A stretch of DNA of 64,000 bases from Gymnothorax reevesii (taxonomy: Eukaryota > Chordata > Actinopteri > Anguilliformes > Muraenidae): contig CM056582.1 in NCBI GenBank assembly GCA_029721435.1, positions 38,274,611 through 38,338,610 on the forward strand, written 5' to 3'. The translations under genes and the position numbers were made by a program. The notes under the pieces were generated by a model. The model was not told the origin of the DNA. It did no database searches and was given only the letters and a program-made list of their open reading frames with translations. This document shows positions 33,471 through 45,577 of this stretch, piece by piece. Each line of letters starts with the position of its first letter. Position 1 is the first letter of the stretch.

Positions 33471-33926
33471 TTCGTTTCGGTGATATGTGTATAGATTGGT
33501 GCTATCGAAATGTATATCTAAGAAGTGTCTTTAAGGCCGATGGCAGCGCACGCTCAGCTGTTAGAGAACACAAAGCTGATAAACGGAAGCACCTCATCAA
33601 GTTGATTTTATTTTTGAATAAGAATCATGACATGCCTTTCACTGTAAAGTGGTGAAAAAATGTTTTGTTCATGTGTTGTTTGGACCCACGGGTCAATAAA
33701 ATTATTACTGCTATATAATATTTATATAAGATGAGCGATCATTCAACCTTTAGATCCTTAGTCTAACCATGGAGGATTAAGCTGCACACCAGTGAGTGGG
33801 TGTTCATCGAGAGGAGGAAGAGGGAGCGGTACAATTGGCATTCTATCCTGCTTAAGGTAACATTACATTGTTTGATAAGAGCATACTATCTAGGTTGTAT
33901 GTCTAGAGCCCTCAAGTGGCCTATTA
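33471..33926. other. Intronic sequence without recognised features
   Basis: No recognisable ORF or repeat. Confidence 0.35.
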
Positions 33927-33928
33927 TA

Positions 33929-35512
33929 CAAAACCCACAACCAGTGAAGTTGGCCAGTTATGTAAATCGTAGATAAAAACAGAATACAATGATTTGCAAA
34001 TCCTTTTCAACTTATATTCAATTGAATACACTGCAAAGACAAGATGTTTAATGTTCAAACTGAGAAACTTTATTTTTTTTTTTCGCAAATAATCATTAAC
34101 TTAGAATTTAAAGGCAGCAACACATTGCAAAAAAGTTGGCACAGGGGCCTTTTTACCACTGTGTTACATCGTCTTTTAACGACACTCAGTAAACATTTTG
34201 GGAAGCTTTTCAGGTGGAACTCTTTCCATTCTTGCTTGATGTACAGCTTAAGTTGTTCAACAGTCCGGGGTCTCCGTTGTCGTATTTTACGCTTCATAAT
34301 GCATCACACATTTTCAATGGGAGACAGGTCTGGACTACAGGCAGGCCAATCTAGTACCCGCACTCTTTTACTACGGAGCCATGCTGTTGTAACACGTGCA
34401 GAATGTGGCTTGGCATTGTCTTGCTGAAATAAGCAGGGGCGTCCATGAAAAAGACGTTGCTTGGATGGCAACATATGTCGCTCCAAAACCTGTATGTACC
34501 TTTCAGCATCAATGGTGCCTTCAAATATGTGTAAGTTTCCCATGCCTTGGGCACTAATACATCCCCATACCATCACAGATGCTGGCTTTTGAACTTTGCA
34601 CCTATTACAGTCCGGATGGTTCTTTTCCTCTTTGGTCCAGAGGACACGACGTCCACAGTTTCCAAAAACGATTTGAAATGTGGACTCGTCAGACCACAGA
34701 ACACTTTTCCACTTTGCATCAGTCCATCTTAGATGAGCTTGGGCCCAGCGAAGCCGGCGGCGTTTCTGGGTGCTGTTGATAGATGGCTTTCGCTTTGCAT
34801 TGTAGAGTTTTAACTTGCACTTGCAGATGTAGCGACGAACTGTAGTTACTGACAGTGGTTTTCTGAAGGGTTCCTGAGCCCATGTGGTGATGTCCTTTAC
34901 ACACTGATGTCGGTTTATGATGCAGTACCGCCTGAGGGATCGAAGGTCACGGGCATTCAATGTTGGTTTTCGACCTTGTCGCTTACGTGCAGTGATTTCT
35001 CCAGATTCTCTGAACCTTTTGACGATATTACGGACCGTAGATGATGAAAACCCTACATTTCTTGCAATAGCTCGTTGAGGAATGTTGTTTTTAAACTGTT
35101 CGACAATCAGCTCACGCATTTGTTCACTAAGTGGTAACCCTCGCCCCATCCTTGTTTGTGAATGACTGAGCATTTCAGGGAAGCTGCTTTTATACCCAAT
35201 CATGGCACCCACCTGTTCCCAATTAGCCCGCTCACCTGTGGGATGTTCCAAATAAGTGTTTAATGAGCATTCCTCAACTCTCTCAGTCTTTCTTGCCACT
35301 TGTGCCAGCTTTTTTGAAACATGTTGCAGGCATCAAATTCCAAATGAGCTAATATTTGCAAAAAATTACAAAGTTTACCTGTTCAAACATTAAGTAACTT
35401 GTCTTTGCAGTGTATTCAATTGAATGTAGGTTGAAAAGGATTTGCAAATCATTGTATTCTGTTTTTATTTACGATTTACACAACGTGCCAACTTCACTGG
35501 TTTTGGGTTTTG
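33929..35512 (-). mobile_element. Tc1-like transposon copy 2 (1584 bp), TA duplication intact
   Basis: TA at 33927-33928 and 35513-35514. Ends CAAAACCCACAACCAGTGAA and TTCACTGGTTTTGGGTTTTG. Same family as copies 1 and 3, in the opposite orientation. It is the only copy with a single transposase frame open through all three catalytic positions. Confidence 0.92.
34304..35299 (-). pseudogene. Tc1 transposase, copy 2, truncated by one stop
   Basis: 331 codons open from MARKTERVEE. N-terminal paired HTH (LIVEQFKNNIPQRAIARNVG, then SSTVRNIVKRFRESGEI), hook (KRQGRKP), and all three acidic residues: LWSDES, LFQQDNAKPHS and SPIENV. The next codon is TGA where copy 3 has TGG (Trp), so about 65 C-terminal residues are lost. 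Conceptually, one nonsense change separates it from a full-length frame. Family members are about 340-400 residues long. Confidence 0.92.
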
Positions 35513-35514
35513 TA

Positions 35515-36001
35515 CAAGGTAAACATGAAGAGGGTGAGAGTAATTGTTGGTTAAAAGTATTGATTCAACACATCTTATTGTAGCTCAGCTCAGCACATCA
35601 CTGATTAACACTGATCTTGACCTTCTTAGCTTACCGGCCCTGGGGGCCAATAAGCTATTTTCGTGGTGTGGCATCCACGTGTGGCGTCGTGGTGTGGATT
35701 TTTGATTGAATCATTTATGTCTGTTTTATGGGCTCTTGAAATTTTGGCCCCAGTGTTAAAGATAGGACTGAGAAATTTTAAAAACATTATTTCTCAAAAA
35801 TGTGTGTTAAATTTTTTTTCTAAATCAGACAATCAACTTACCTTGGTACCGTCAATGTACAGTGCTAGCGCCATTTTGGTTGAATTGACGAAAGTTAGCC
35901 TGGTGGGCGTGCTGTACTTCATGAATTTGTAAGATGGCCTGTGGAGGCCAAAAAGTTGCAGATAGATTAAGTTTGTATTAATATTGACATAAAGGAAGTC
36001 A
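35515..36001. other. Intronic sequence without recognised features
   Basis: No recognisable ORF or repeat. Confidence 0.3.
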
Positions 36002-36002
36002 T

Positions 36003-36620
36003 ACAGTTGCAATCAAAATTATTCAACCCCCATTGCAAATTGAGTTTACTGCCAAAATTAACTAACTTGCAGCTGTTTGTGATAAACAGGTTAAACAAGA
36101 ACATTTTAAATGGCTCAACACAACTAATATTACAAGTGGTTTCTCCAAATTTAACACTAAATGCCACTTTCAATGACTTCTGCAGTCGCAAAATTATTCA
36201 ACTCCACAAATGGAATAAGAGCATATTTGCAAATCAGGTGTTGTCTCAGGCACACTTAATGCAATTAATCAAGAGCTTAATTAGTTGCATCAAGTTTGCT
36301 TGAGATAGAACCCATCAAATACTTGCAGTCGATAGGGGTTTGTTGACAGTGACATTTGATTGCATATTAGAAACATGGCTGTCAAGAGAGTTGTCCAAAA
36401 AGCAAATAGAGGAGATCATTGCCTGGCGCAAACAAGGAGAAGGATACAAAAAGGTAGCACAGTCACTGATTGTTCTTAGAGATACATTTGGAAGCATAGT
36501 TTGCAAGTTCAGAGTTAAAGGAACAGTGGCTACAGTACCAGGATGTGGCAGAAAGAGGAAGCTATCAATAGCTGGGTTTCCATCTGCAGAAGAAGAGGGC
36601 GCAACGTGATGACGTAGTAA
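36003..36620 (+). mobile_element. Tc1 transposon of another family, 5' fragment
   Basis: The left end is ACAGTTGCAATCAAAATTAT, followed by a long leader and a transposase N-terminus (36340-36609, partly out of frame): LSKKQIEEIIAWRKQGEGYK, GSIVCKFRVKGTVATVPGCG, RKRKLS. It is cut near 36600 within the DNA-binding domain. Confidence 0.75.
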
Positions 36621-37684
36621 CAGGCGCATCTTTCAAACCTCAAAACAAACAACAGCAACAGAAGAAAGCTATGGATCAAATGGAAGAAATATCACAAGTA
36701 TGCCTTCTTACAAGAGTATTGATTACAGTGCTCTGCATAATCGTTGATGCTATAATCGTTTTGAAAGCATAGATATGTAAGGGATAATCAACCCATAGGT
36801 GTGCATTTCACGGTTTTAACCCCTTTCTGCAGATGTAGACACTAGCGTCTATTGATCTGCAAATTTAAGCACGCTGTTACTGAACTCGAACACTAGATGG
36901 CACCCCCGGATCAGTTATTGAATGTTCACAAGCAAGCAGACCTCGAACGCGGTTTTGAATATGGGTAAGTTCACTCCACTCCCTGTTTTTCGAGAGTTGC
37001 ATGAATTAAACTCCTCAGCTAAGCCTGATGTGCAAACTGGTCAGTATACTTGCCCATAGTGTCGATCCAGCAGTTTAAAAAAATGCTCTTTTGCGACAGA
37101 AAAAAATTGTTGTCCTATGTAGCAACTACTTTAGCTACAGTGGCTAACGGTATTCCAACTATTGCTTCAGAAAAATCTGTTTTCTGAAGCAAAAAAATTC
37201 AACATGGTATAGATTCTCTCACATTTGACTGTCAATTACTGTCATCACATGCAAAAAATACGAAGTTCCCTACAGTGGATTTTCGTGTAGATTCCTTCAT
37301 TAACAAATACAGCGCTTCCTTGTATCCATCCGAGTACTGGCGTTGATAGCCAATCTGTCAATCATACATTCTGGCTCTTCTGCATAACTGCATGGTTAGA
37401 CTTCACGCCCTCGTAAAACTTCCGCGGTAACAATGTATTGATTGGCTCGTTTCTTATCCAATTCCCGAGTATTTAAATGTTCTACAGTAAGCGAAACACA
37501 TTGATTGGACAAACACAGAGCATACAAGCCTATGTGTATCAGCAGGCTCGGTTGTATCCTGTTTACATTGCGTGCATTACGCGGCTGAAATAGAGGCTAT
37601 ATGTAGTAAAAAAAAGACTCGCAAAACTGGCCCTGCAGTGTTCTGTTATATTTAGAGGATTTAAATAAGATAAAGACATGGTCA

Positions 37685-37867
37685 ATGGGAATTATTTCGA
37701 ATGAAACAGGACAGGAGGGTTCCTTCTACTCGATACATCGGTCTCTGGAGGAGGGATTCGTGAATAAGGGTATGCTGCTACTTTTGGTTTCTGTTTTGGA
37801 ATGTATACCATACTCAACAAAGTCGAATGCCGACGTTTTTTCCTGTTTAAAAGTGAACTGCCCATGC
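37685..37867 (+). CDS. Conserved small ORF inside piggyBac-like copy B (unknown)
   Basis: Homologue of the ORF at 1561-1749 (MGIISNETGQEG, then VLECIPYSTKSNADVFSCLK). In copy B the frame is cut one codon before its stop by the LINE at 37868 and runs on into LINE sequence. Function unknown. Confidence 0.3.
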
Positions 37868-37878
37868 TATCTATCTAT

Positions 37879-39516
37879 CTATCTACGGTCGACGCCGGAG
37901 CGACAGGATGAAAATTGGGTCCACAAGGTCCTATTTCCCATGCAGCTCTCAAGCTCCTTTGGATCCTCTAGATTGGTGTCGTGCAAGAGAGTGTCTAGAA
38001 ACGTCCCCGCTGGTCGTCCCCTTAGAGAGATTCCATGCTGTGGGACCCACGTTACTAGTTGGTGTGCTGGGGAAGTCTCGTCCCGGTAAACGTGCCCTGC
38101 AAGTCTCAATCTATTCCTGCGAATGATGTTAGAAAGACATTCCGTGTCTTTATAGAGCTCCTTGTTCGTAACTTTCTCATGCACCTTCCTTAACATTCGC
38201 GTATAGGTTCCATCCAGTTTCTTCTCTTCCGTCTTTGTAAGTGACCATGCTGCGCTCCCATACAGAAGAATGGACTCCGTTGTCGCTTTAAACAGCTGAA
38301 GCTTATACTTTCTTGACAGGTTACCTTTCCAAATGCTGCTCATTTTGTCAAGGGATTGCCACGCCAAAGCTTTCCTGACATTGATGTCTCTTTCCTTTGA
38401 GTCAATCCAGCTACCCAGATACTTGAAGTCCTGTTCACCCGTAGACTCAAAGACAGCTTGTTTGATCATTTTCCCATCCATTGTTTCTATGTCCTCAGGT
38501 GTCACGTTATAGAACATTGATTTGGTTTTCTTTGCATTCAACTTTAGACCGATTTTACCGCATTCCACTTCAACATTGCATACTAGTTGTCTGGCTTGCA
38601 TGATGTCATTGCTAAGCAATGCAATGTCGTCAGCAAAGTCCAAGTCTGTGATGGAGATTGGTGGTATTCTTCGGCTTTGCCGCTTCCTGATGGTAAAACC
38701 AAGTTCTTCCTCACGACCTGCGGTGGCATTTATCATGGCATAGTCCAACACGATGACAAATAGGTATGGTGCCAGGGTATCACCCTGCATGACTCCACTC
38801 AGACCCTTATAGATGAGCATAATTGCTTGAATCAGCCTTTCAGGGATATTATACGCTGCCAAAATCCTAAACATCACTTTGTGATTTATGGAGTCAAACA
38901 CCTTGCTAAAATCTGTGAAGACCATAACTGATGGTAGGTGCTTTCTTTTGACCCCTTCGATGATGCGTCGGAGTGCTAGTATTTGTGTTACAGTTGATCT
39001 GCCGGGTCGGAAACCATTCTGGTTGCGTCAAAGGTGCATGTCCATCTCTGGACGTATCCAATTCAGTATCATCCTGTTCACTAGCTTGGTGACAAGTGAT
39101 GCAAGACTGATTCCACGGTAGTTCTCGCTAACGCTCAAATCTCCAGATTTGCGCATGGGAGTAATGTTCAAGATCGATAGTTGGTCCGGTTTTTGTTGTT
39201 CCATCAAAATCTTGTTTGCAAAACTAAGAATTATATCATCAATGCCACATCTTTTCACTGATTCGGGTATTATCCTGTCCACTCCTGGTGCCTTTCCTTC
39301 CTTTACTTGCTCCTTCGCTTTCCTATATTCCTCCTCTGTATCTACAATTTCAAGATCACTTAACACAGTTTCAATTTCAATTTCATCCAGTGGTTTGGTT
39401 GGAGGTGTACCCAGTAGATTTTTGAAGTGGGCATGCCATTGGTTTTTCCGATCCTCAGGAGTTTTACCCACTAACTTTCCTGATGCAGCAGGCTTCCGGT
39501 TGGTGATAGCATTCAC
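37879..39516 (-). pseudogene. RTE-like reverse transcriptase, one internal stop
   Basis: Minus strand from 39516: linker, then ISLASLVTKLVNRMILNWIR. An in-frame TGA at 39028 precedes RNQNGFRPGRS in the same frame. Then VMVFTDFSKVFDSINHKVMF (RT block A), GVMQGDTLAPYLFVIVLDYA (block B), DLDFADDIALLSN (FADD catalytic box), and a C-terminal thumb, KYLGSWIDSKE. It ends with a 348-codon open stretch. One stop interrupts about 545 codons, so this copy is relatively young. Confidence 0.88.
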
Positions 39517-39882
39517 AATCTTCCAAGCGTTTCTGGCTTCATTTCCATGAAAAGCGCGTTCTAAATTGGCTATTTGCTTGCTTAAACACTTTTCGATGGC
39601 GCTTTAGTTACTCTTAGAGAGAGCTTTACCTCCATTGAGACAACTCTGTGATCCGATCCAACAGATACGAAGCTCGAGTATGCTTCAGCATTTTTCACAC
39701 TGTTTATCCATTTGGAGTTCACAAGTATGTAACATTTTTCCATTTCTGTTTGTTTTCTGGTTATAGGCATACTTCACGTGTGCTGCACTGATTTTTGCAT
39801 TCATATATCCAAGTATGGCGAGGAAATGATGAGGTGGAGTATCATTAATAGCCTTCCTCAGGTGCTCGTAAAATTCCTCGGC

Positions 39883-40269
39883 TTATTTGTCGTTTGTTGT
39901 TGTATTGGTCGGCGAGTAAGCGACTATAATAGTTGTCCCCGAGTTACCAGCAAACGTTGCAGTCATGACACGAGGTGATAATGCCACGACTCTGCAGAGA
40001 GCATTTTCTGCCTTCCTGCCAAGAACAATACCAACACCCCCTGTCGCCGCTTGCTGCCTGTTTCTCCATGCTGATGATGTTATCAAATGGAAGCCATTCT
40101 TTTCTGTGAAGGTTATCTCCTCCTTGCTCACCCTTTGATGTTCTTGCACCCCAAGAATCTCTATATCGTAGATGGACATACAGGACACCAGCTCCTCGAG
40201 TCGCCAGTCCTCGCGAAGAGTTCTAGCATTAAAGGTTGAGATTTTTACTGACTTTTTAGGTCTTAGCAT
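39883..40269 (-). pseudogene. RTE-like LINE endonuclease domain
   Basis: Starts MLRPKKSVKISTFNARTLRE, then ILGVQEHQR (catalytic Glu region) and GGVGIVLGRKAENAL, with IVAYSPTN before a TAA at 39883. The same frame as the RT downstream (distance divisible by three) suggests one original protein. AP-type endonucleases nick the target for reverse transcription. Confidence 0.8.
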
Positions 40270-41083
40270 AGCCCGTACTCTCTGTGGACCATCAAACTTC
40301 TCCCTCCTTATGAGGTTTGAGGAAAAGTTGTCATCATTTACACAATCTTGAGAGATGGTGCTGCCTCAGGTTTCCGTTGCTGGTGTTCCATGACCGACTT
40401 TCCGTGGAGGTTGTAGCTCGTTATCCTTGTGCTTCATATTCGCCCTTTCTATAGCAGATGTACCGGATCACCTTATGCAAGCAGTGTGATCAGCGCAGTA
40501 ACCAAATTCTTGGCTTGGTAGGTCCTCTCCATTGTTGCCAAGATCATCTGCAGAGCACCAGTAGGATTCAATCCAGAAACCAATTTCAGGCACCGCAACA
40601 AATCCAAATCCAACATCCTGCTGTCGATGTTTTCACCGTAACCCTGGCAGGGGGGCTTCCGGGTACTATGCCTTGCCCAAGGGCAACCCGTGATTTTGTC
40701 TGGGACTGCTTATTTGGTATTCGCTGCTAACCTCTATATCTAGTGGCCGTTCCCCTATCCGCAACCTGGGGACCCAGTGGATGGGTGTTTTCATCACCAC
40801 ACCACAAACTGCCCATGCATTTAGGTGGACCCCCTGGTAGGGTCATTGCACTGTTCTGTTTAATCTAGTGAGGAATAAATATTGCGTGATGTTCCCTTAA
40901 AGTGCAATGTCTGTTCTGTTAAAATAAGGTATATTTCAGAATTCAGATATTACTGAGTTAGTGAGTTGTACTTGTTCCTTATAATGGTTAAAATGAGGTC
41001 GTGAGTTTGGGAACTGGTAACTTCCATTACAGGGTGAATGTTCTGACTGTTTAATCAGCAGTTTATATAATGCAATGCGTGTT

Positions 41084-42177
41084 TGTTCGGTTCTTTAAGA
41101 TTCTCCCCACCGAACGGGGCGCCAAGAGAGGACACATTGTCATAACTCTTTGTGGTCTTTATTTACTTTGATTGATTTCTGAATAAAGTTGTTTAATCCA
41201 CAGATAACAGCCACAAATAGCAGGTTATAAACCTATAGAATAGAAAGGCTATGATGTAACGGCAATATTGAAAGCCATATATGCATAATACTGTATAAAT
41301 TCTGAATATACAAATATAAGTATATCCATATAAAACACACAAATATAAATACACTGTATGAATTCACATAAATATACATTCATAAACCACAATAATCAGT
41401 ATTAATAAGCATTAAGAAATATGTATATAATATAATTAGTGTATTAATTGAATGGCCAATCAAAGCACATTACGCATTAAACATTTTATTGCCACACAGG
41501 CCACATTGCATCACTAATATTACACATTAAACCAATAGCCCAAAAGTGATAGCCTAAATGCAACCAGTGAGTGTAGTTTTAAGTAGTAAAGCTGAGCATA
41601 GCAATTCATTATTAGTCTAAAGCGATTAACTACATTACCCGGCCTGCATTGCGAGCAGGAAGACAGCCAATTACAAGCAACTACGTCACCCAACCAGCAC
41701 TGCAAAACAGGAAATATAATCATGTGACAGTGAAAGCGCTACAATTCAAACATTAGACACGGATACTATTAAACCGGCAACGTTACACATCAGACCGCTA
41801 ACAATGTTTTATCAGCGCGACCAAAGTAACAGTTTTCAAGCATATGAACCGCGCACATACACCGCGGCAGCACGGCGGCAACACAAACAGACTAACTTAA
41901 ACCGCAGCTCAATGAATGGAAACAGCAGCTTACCGGTGGCGCATCCCTCCTGACAAAACGACATGCCAAAACTAGTGCTCGCTCCCGCTTATAGCCCATG
42001 CTCGTTCATTGCCGGATTCTAAATTGCCGCTATGGGATTACTGGTCTACGTTTCAATAGTTTACTGACCCGTGCTTCAATCAGGTAAGTGAACTTCCCAC
42101 TTGTTCACCTGTGCGTAATTAATCACTAATCACCCGTGACTTTCCCGTGTCTCACCCGCAAGCTAGCGAACGCAACA
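41084..42177 (-). mobile_element. Solo LTR, 1094 bp, 5-bp target duplication
   Basis: Starts TGTTCGGTTC and ends GCAACA (TG...CA). Flanked by GTGTT at 41079-41083 and 42178-42182. Comparison with copy A (1295-1320) shows the empty target. A TTTATT at about 41157 would be a polyadenylation signal 70 bp before the end on the minus strand, so the minus orientation is more likely. No internal retroviral-type genes are present. Confidence 0.85.
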
Positions 42178-42813
42178 GTGTTTGTGCTGGCTTGGGGGAC
42201 TTAGAAGAAAAATGGACAAAACTCTGAACCCTATTATGGAGAAAAGGCATGTTTTGTGTTTGGAGAGGTTACTGGTGACCACTGATGTACTGATATTGAT
42301 AAATTAATGCTAAACTCAACCAGAAAATCATTAGTTTATATTAAATTTCATGCCTGAAAACTTTATTTGTGTTAAATACATGATCATTTTTTGATTTGTG
42401 CAACATCTTGGGGGATCTCAGGCTTTGGGGAGACACTTGGATAGCTGTATAATTTGGCTAATAGCATTTAGGTAATCTAGAATGTAATGTTAAACATGAA
42501 TTTTACTAGAGGTCAAGGTGTTTATGATCCCAGAAATGTATAGATTTAAGCCCCAGCAGTTTTTCAATTCTCAGTATTATTTTTTTGCTATTTCAATGGT
42601 GAATTCTTATGAAGATTTTTTATGTTTGCAGCCAATTTTCTCTTCCAAAATCATGAAAATAAACTGAAATAGAAGGTAATTCTAAATCCTGTAAGTGTCT
42701 TTTCTGAGTTGAGCCACATTATTCCTCTTTATAAAGCTTAAATCTTGAATTATAAAGTATTAAATTGGGTAACCCATACATAGCCAAATTTGGCTCCTGC
42801 GCAAAGGGGTTAA

Positions 42814-43715
42814 GGCACGGCGTAGAGGCGAATACGCATTGGGTGTTGCCTCCGCAAAGTGCCTTAAAATCCTGTGATGGACACCTACGAGTTGATTATC
42901 CCACATATACCATGGTCATTTGCCAGCAATATCAAATCAAAGCATTCAGAAATTTTTGGTGAAAGTTTTGCGCTTAAAAAAACGAGCTGGTAATCAATAA
43001 ATTGGTACCGCGCCTTCTCAAAGCCAATATTATATGCCAAGCTAAACTGAACCAGCAAACTTTGTTCAGCCTACCTTCATGGGGAAAGCGTGCGCAAAAA
43101 ATCTATCATCCTTTTACCAGCTAATTATTTGGCAACTGATTCCATCTGAAACGGAGATTATGCATGACACAACATTGTGCGTGATTATGCAGACTGTAGC
43201 TAACTTGCTACCCACATTTACAATGAACTTATGATGGTTTTCGTTGAACCAGCGAGCTGAAATCAGTCTGTTGTCACAGCACGTAACTCCGCAGTGAAAT
43301 TACCCTGACTTGTATCACCAAAATGGTCACAGATTGTGCTAGGGTTTGTATAGAGACATTTAGAAAGTCATCTATGAAGCCCGTTTGCTGATCTCAAGTT
43401 GACCCTCTGTGACCTTTAAATTTCACAATTGACATATTGAATTTTCAATGACTTGTTATCACCAAAACTGCTTCAGAGTTTAGGATTGGGTATTACAGGG
43501 GGTCTGATGAATGTATGTGACCTTGAGATTGACCTTCAACAATTCGAAGGTCAAACTTCACATAAAATTTTAATAACTTTCATCACTACAAGATTGCTTG
43601 CCAGTAAGCTACAGGACCCTTAGTCCTATTTTTATTTTTTTTGGAAGAAATTTCACATGGCCTCACATGATGTTTGGCGGCTGTATGTTTGAGACTGTAT
43701 CAGGTATGAGCCCTA
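42814..43715. repeat. Intronic sequence with a degenerate repeat at about 43300-43620
   Basis: 43300-43620 has recurring phrases such as TATCACCAAAA, GACCTTGAGATTGACCTTC and TTGACCCTCTGTGACC, typical of a dispersed animal repeat. No gene is seen. Confidence 0.35.
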
Positions 43716-44719
43716 GGCTGCGTTCCAATCCGAAAAAAATGCTTGCTTCGTCGTGTTCACTCGCCCTCCAATCGAGGGGGGAATCTCCAAAAAATCCAGG
43801 ATGTAAGATGGCTGCCACTTGTAGGGTCGTTCCAATCCAATTTTGCAGAGGGAAGGGCGCATTTTCATTTGCTCAAGCCCTCGATTATCCTCCCTCAAAC
43901 AAAGCCAACAACGAACATCCCTCCAAGCTTTGATATTGCCCAGAATGCCTTGCTCATTCTCCCTCGGTCAAAATTTCACGTCCGCCATTTATTTCAGATG
44001 GCAAAAGGAGGAATTGTGGTAGGGAAATGACCATACAATTTAAGAATTGTGTTCGAGTAGTGTGCAATCTATGACATAGTTATATGCAAATAGCGAAGTT
44101 TGGGGGTGAGGGGCATGGGTTTCGCATTATTTTTAAGCATTTGAGACTTTACGTTCATTTTTGCCGCAGCTAGCCTATAGCATCCGTGAGGACTGTTGCG
44201 GAGCTAAAAACCGCTTTCACACTGGACGCGAAACCAATTTTTCGCGCGACAGATTACATTCAAATGCAAAGACGCGAATGCACGCAAAATGCATCCATCG
44301 CACTGATCATGCAATCTGTCGTGCGAAAAATTCATCTCACGTCCGGGGTGAAAGCAGCTTTATTTTCCCATAAAACAGTCACAAATGCCGCAGCAGTCAA
44401 ACGAGCGCGCTGTCTTCTACTTGCCACGAACACGCGATACGCTTCCGCGTGAACTGTAAAAGGTAGAACCTACAGGCAACTAACTCACTCGGCTCCATGG
44501 CAATGCAAACTTCCCGCTGGCTTATTGACTACTGTATAAGTGCGGAAAAAACGCGATGAGGGTCGTTCCAATCCGATTTCCCACAACCCTCCCCCTAAGT
44601 CCCCTCTATTGCCCTCCCTCGCTCGGGAAGGGCTTACTCGCCTGCTACGTCAATGGGGGGCTCACTCGAGTGGAGGGAAGAATTGAAGGGAGTATCTTAT
44701 TTCAGATTGGAACGCAGCC
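43716..44719. mobile_element. DNA transposon with GGCTGCGTTCCAATC ends, 1.0 kb
   Basis: Left end GGCTGCGTTCCAATCCGA, right end (mirrored) GGCTGCGTTCCAATCTGA. Flanks CTA and CTG suggest a 3-bp duplication with one change, as for PIF/Harbinger. The phrase GGTCGTTCCAATCC recurs inside near both ends. No transposase. A smaller palindromic element sits within. Confidence 0.7.
44208..44362. mobile_element. Palindromic MITE nested in the 1.0-kb transposon
   Basis: Arms GCTTTCACACTGGACGCGAA...TTTTTCGCGCGACAGATT and, mirrored, GCTTTCACCCCGGACGTGAG...TTTTTCGCACGACAGATT, each about 45 bp, around a short AT-containing centre. Confidence 0.65.
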
Positions 44720-44949
44720 CTGGAGAAGACAAGTGAGGGAGCTGGCCTGTTCTCTTTGTGATGGCAGTTACTCTTATTGTGATTAGAATTAAAATTCAAC
44801 TAATTCAAATATTCAATATATGCCCGATACTAGCTGTAGAAGCAAATTCTAATCCTGACTGCATTGGACTGTTGTTGGCTTGTGAGATGCAATCCTTTCC
44901 AATTGGTCCAGGAACAGTTAAAGTTCAGAAGTCCATTTATTGCAAAAAG

Positions 44950-45245
44950 TAGATGTAATCCTTCCATCCATCTATTCATAATTCATGCTGTTTCTTCCTC
45001 ACTAGGGTTGCAGGGGAGCTGGAGCCTATCCCAGCTGACTCTGGGCGAAAGGCAGGGACCCACCCTGGACAGCTCACCAATCCGTCACAGGGCACACATC
45101 ACTATTCACACACCATCCACTCTCACATTCATATCTTTGGCCAATTTAGCCTCTCCAGTTACGCTGATATGCATGTCTTTTGACTGTGGGAGGAAACTGG
45201 AGTTCCCATAGGAAACTCATGCAAACACGGGGAGAACATGTGAAC
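44950..45245. repeat. Common fish interspersed repeat (GGAGCCTATCCCAGCTGACT)
   Basis: Contains GGAGCCTATCCCAGCTGACT, GGGAGGAAACTGGAG and AACACGGGGAGAACATG in order, a repeat found in very many fish genomes and usually annotated as the 3' part of a LINE. No coding sequence. Confidence 0.65.
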
Positions 45246-45577
45246 TCCAGTAGATAATTCAGTAATAATTAAGTAAATCCAGTAATAATTTCCAAAATTC
45301 ACAGCATGTTTTCATTCAACAAATTATTGTGCTTCAGTGCATATTTTTTGGCATTTAGCCTTTCAAAAAAGTAATACTCACTGCAATCAAAACACTGTTT
45401 TCTCTCTTATTTGTCATACACAACAGAGCAGTCTAGCGTCATAGAAACACCTCAATAAATTACATTTATATGTCCATATTAATAAAAATCTATTTCTGCT
45501 GTAACACAATGAGTCCTAAAGGAAATTATGTAAATTGTGACACTCTAACTCATCTTTGTTTAGTTATCAGCTTTTGA

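Larger units (their letters stand above)
37868..40806 (-). mobile_element. RTE-like LINE, near full length, 12-bp target duplication
   Basis: Flanked by AACTGCCCATGC at 37856-37867 and 40807-40818. The 3' end (left) is a (TATC)n run, i.e. (GATA)n on the coding strand. It encodes endonuclease and reverse transcriptase in one frame with several disruptions, with about 540 bp of untranslated leader at the right. The single-ORF design and microsatellite tail fit the RTE/RTEX group; I do not claim the exact clade. Confidence 0.85.
36826..42813. mobile_element. piggyBac-like nonautonomous DNA transposon, copy B
   Basis: TTAA at 36826-36829 and 42810-42813. Ends CCCCTTTCTGCAGATGTAGA and, mirrored, CCCCTTTGCGCAGGAGCC. 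It shares the subterminal palindromes of copy A (GCCAAATTTGGC near 42785) but lies in the opposite orientation. Removing the nested LINE and solo LTR leaves about 1.93 kb, the size of copy A without its nested element. Confidence 0.82.

Noticed and set aside
34044..34904. Plus-strand ORFs across 34044-34904
   Set aside because: They are antisense shadows of the Tc1 transposase in copy 2.
37857..37890. (TATC)n run as an independent microsatellite
   Set aside because: It sits exactly at the 3' end of the RTE-like LINE, next to the target duplication, and is its tail.
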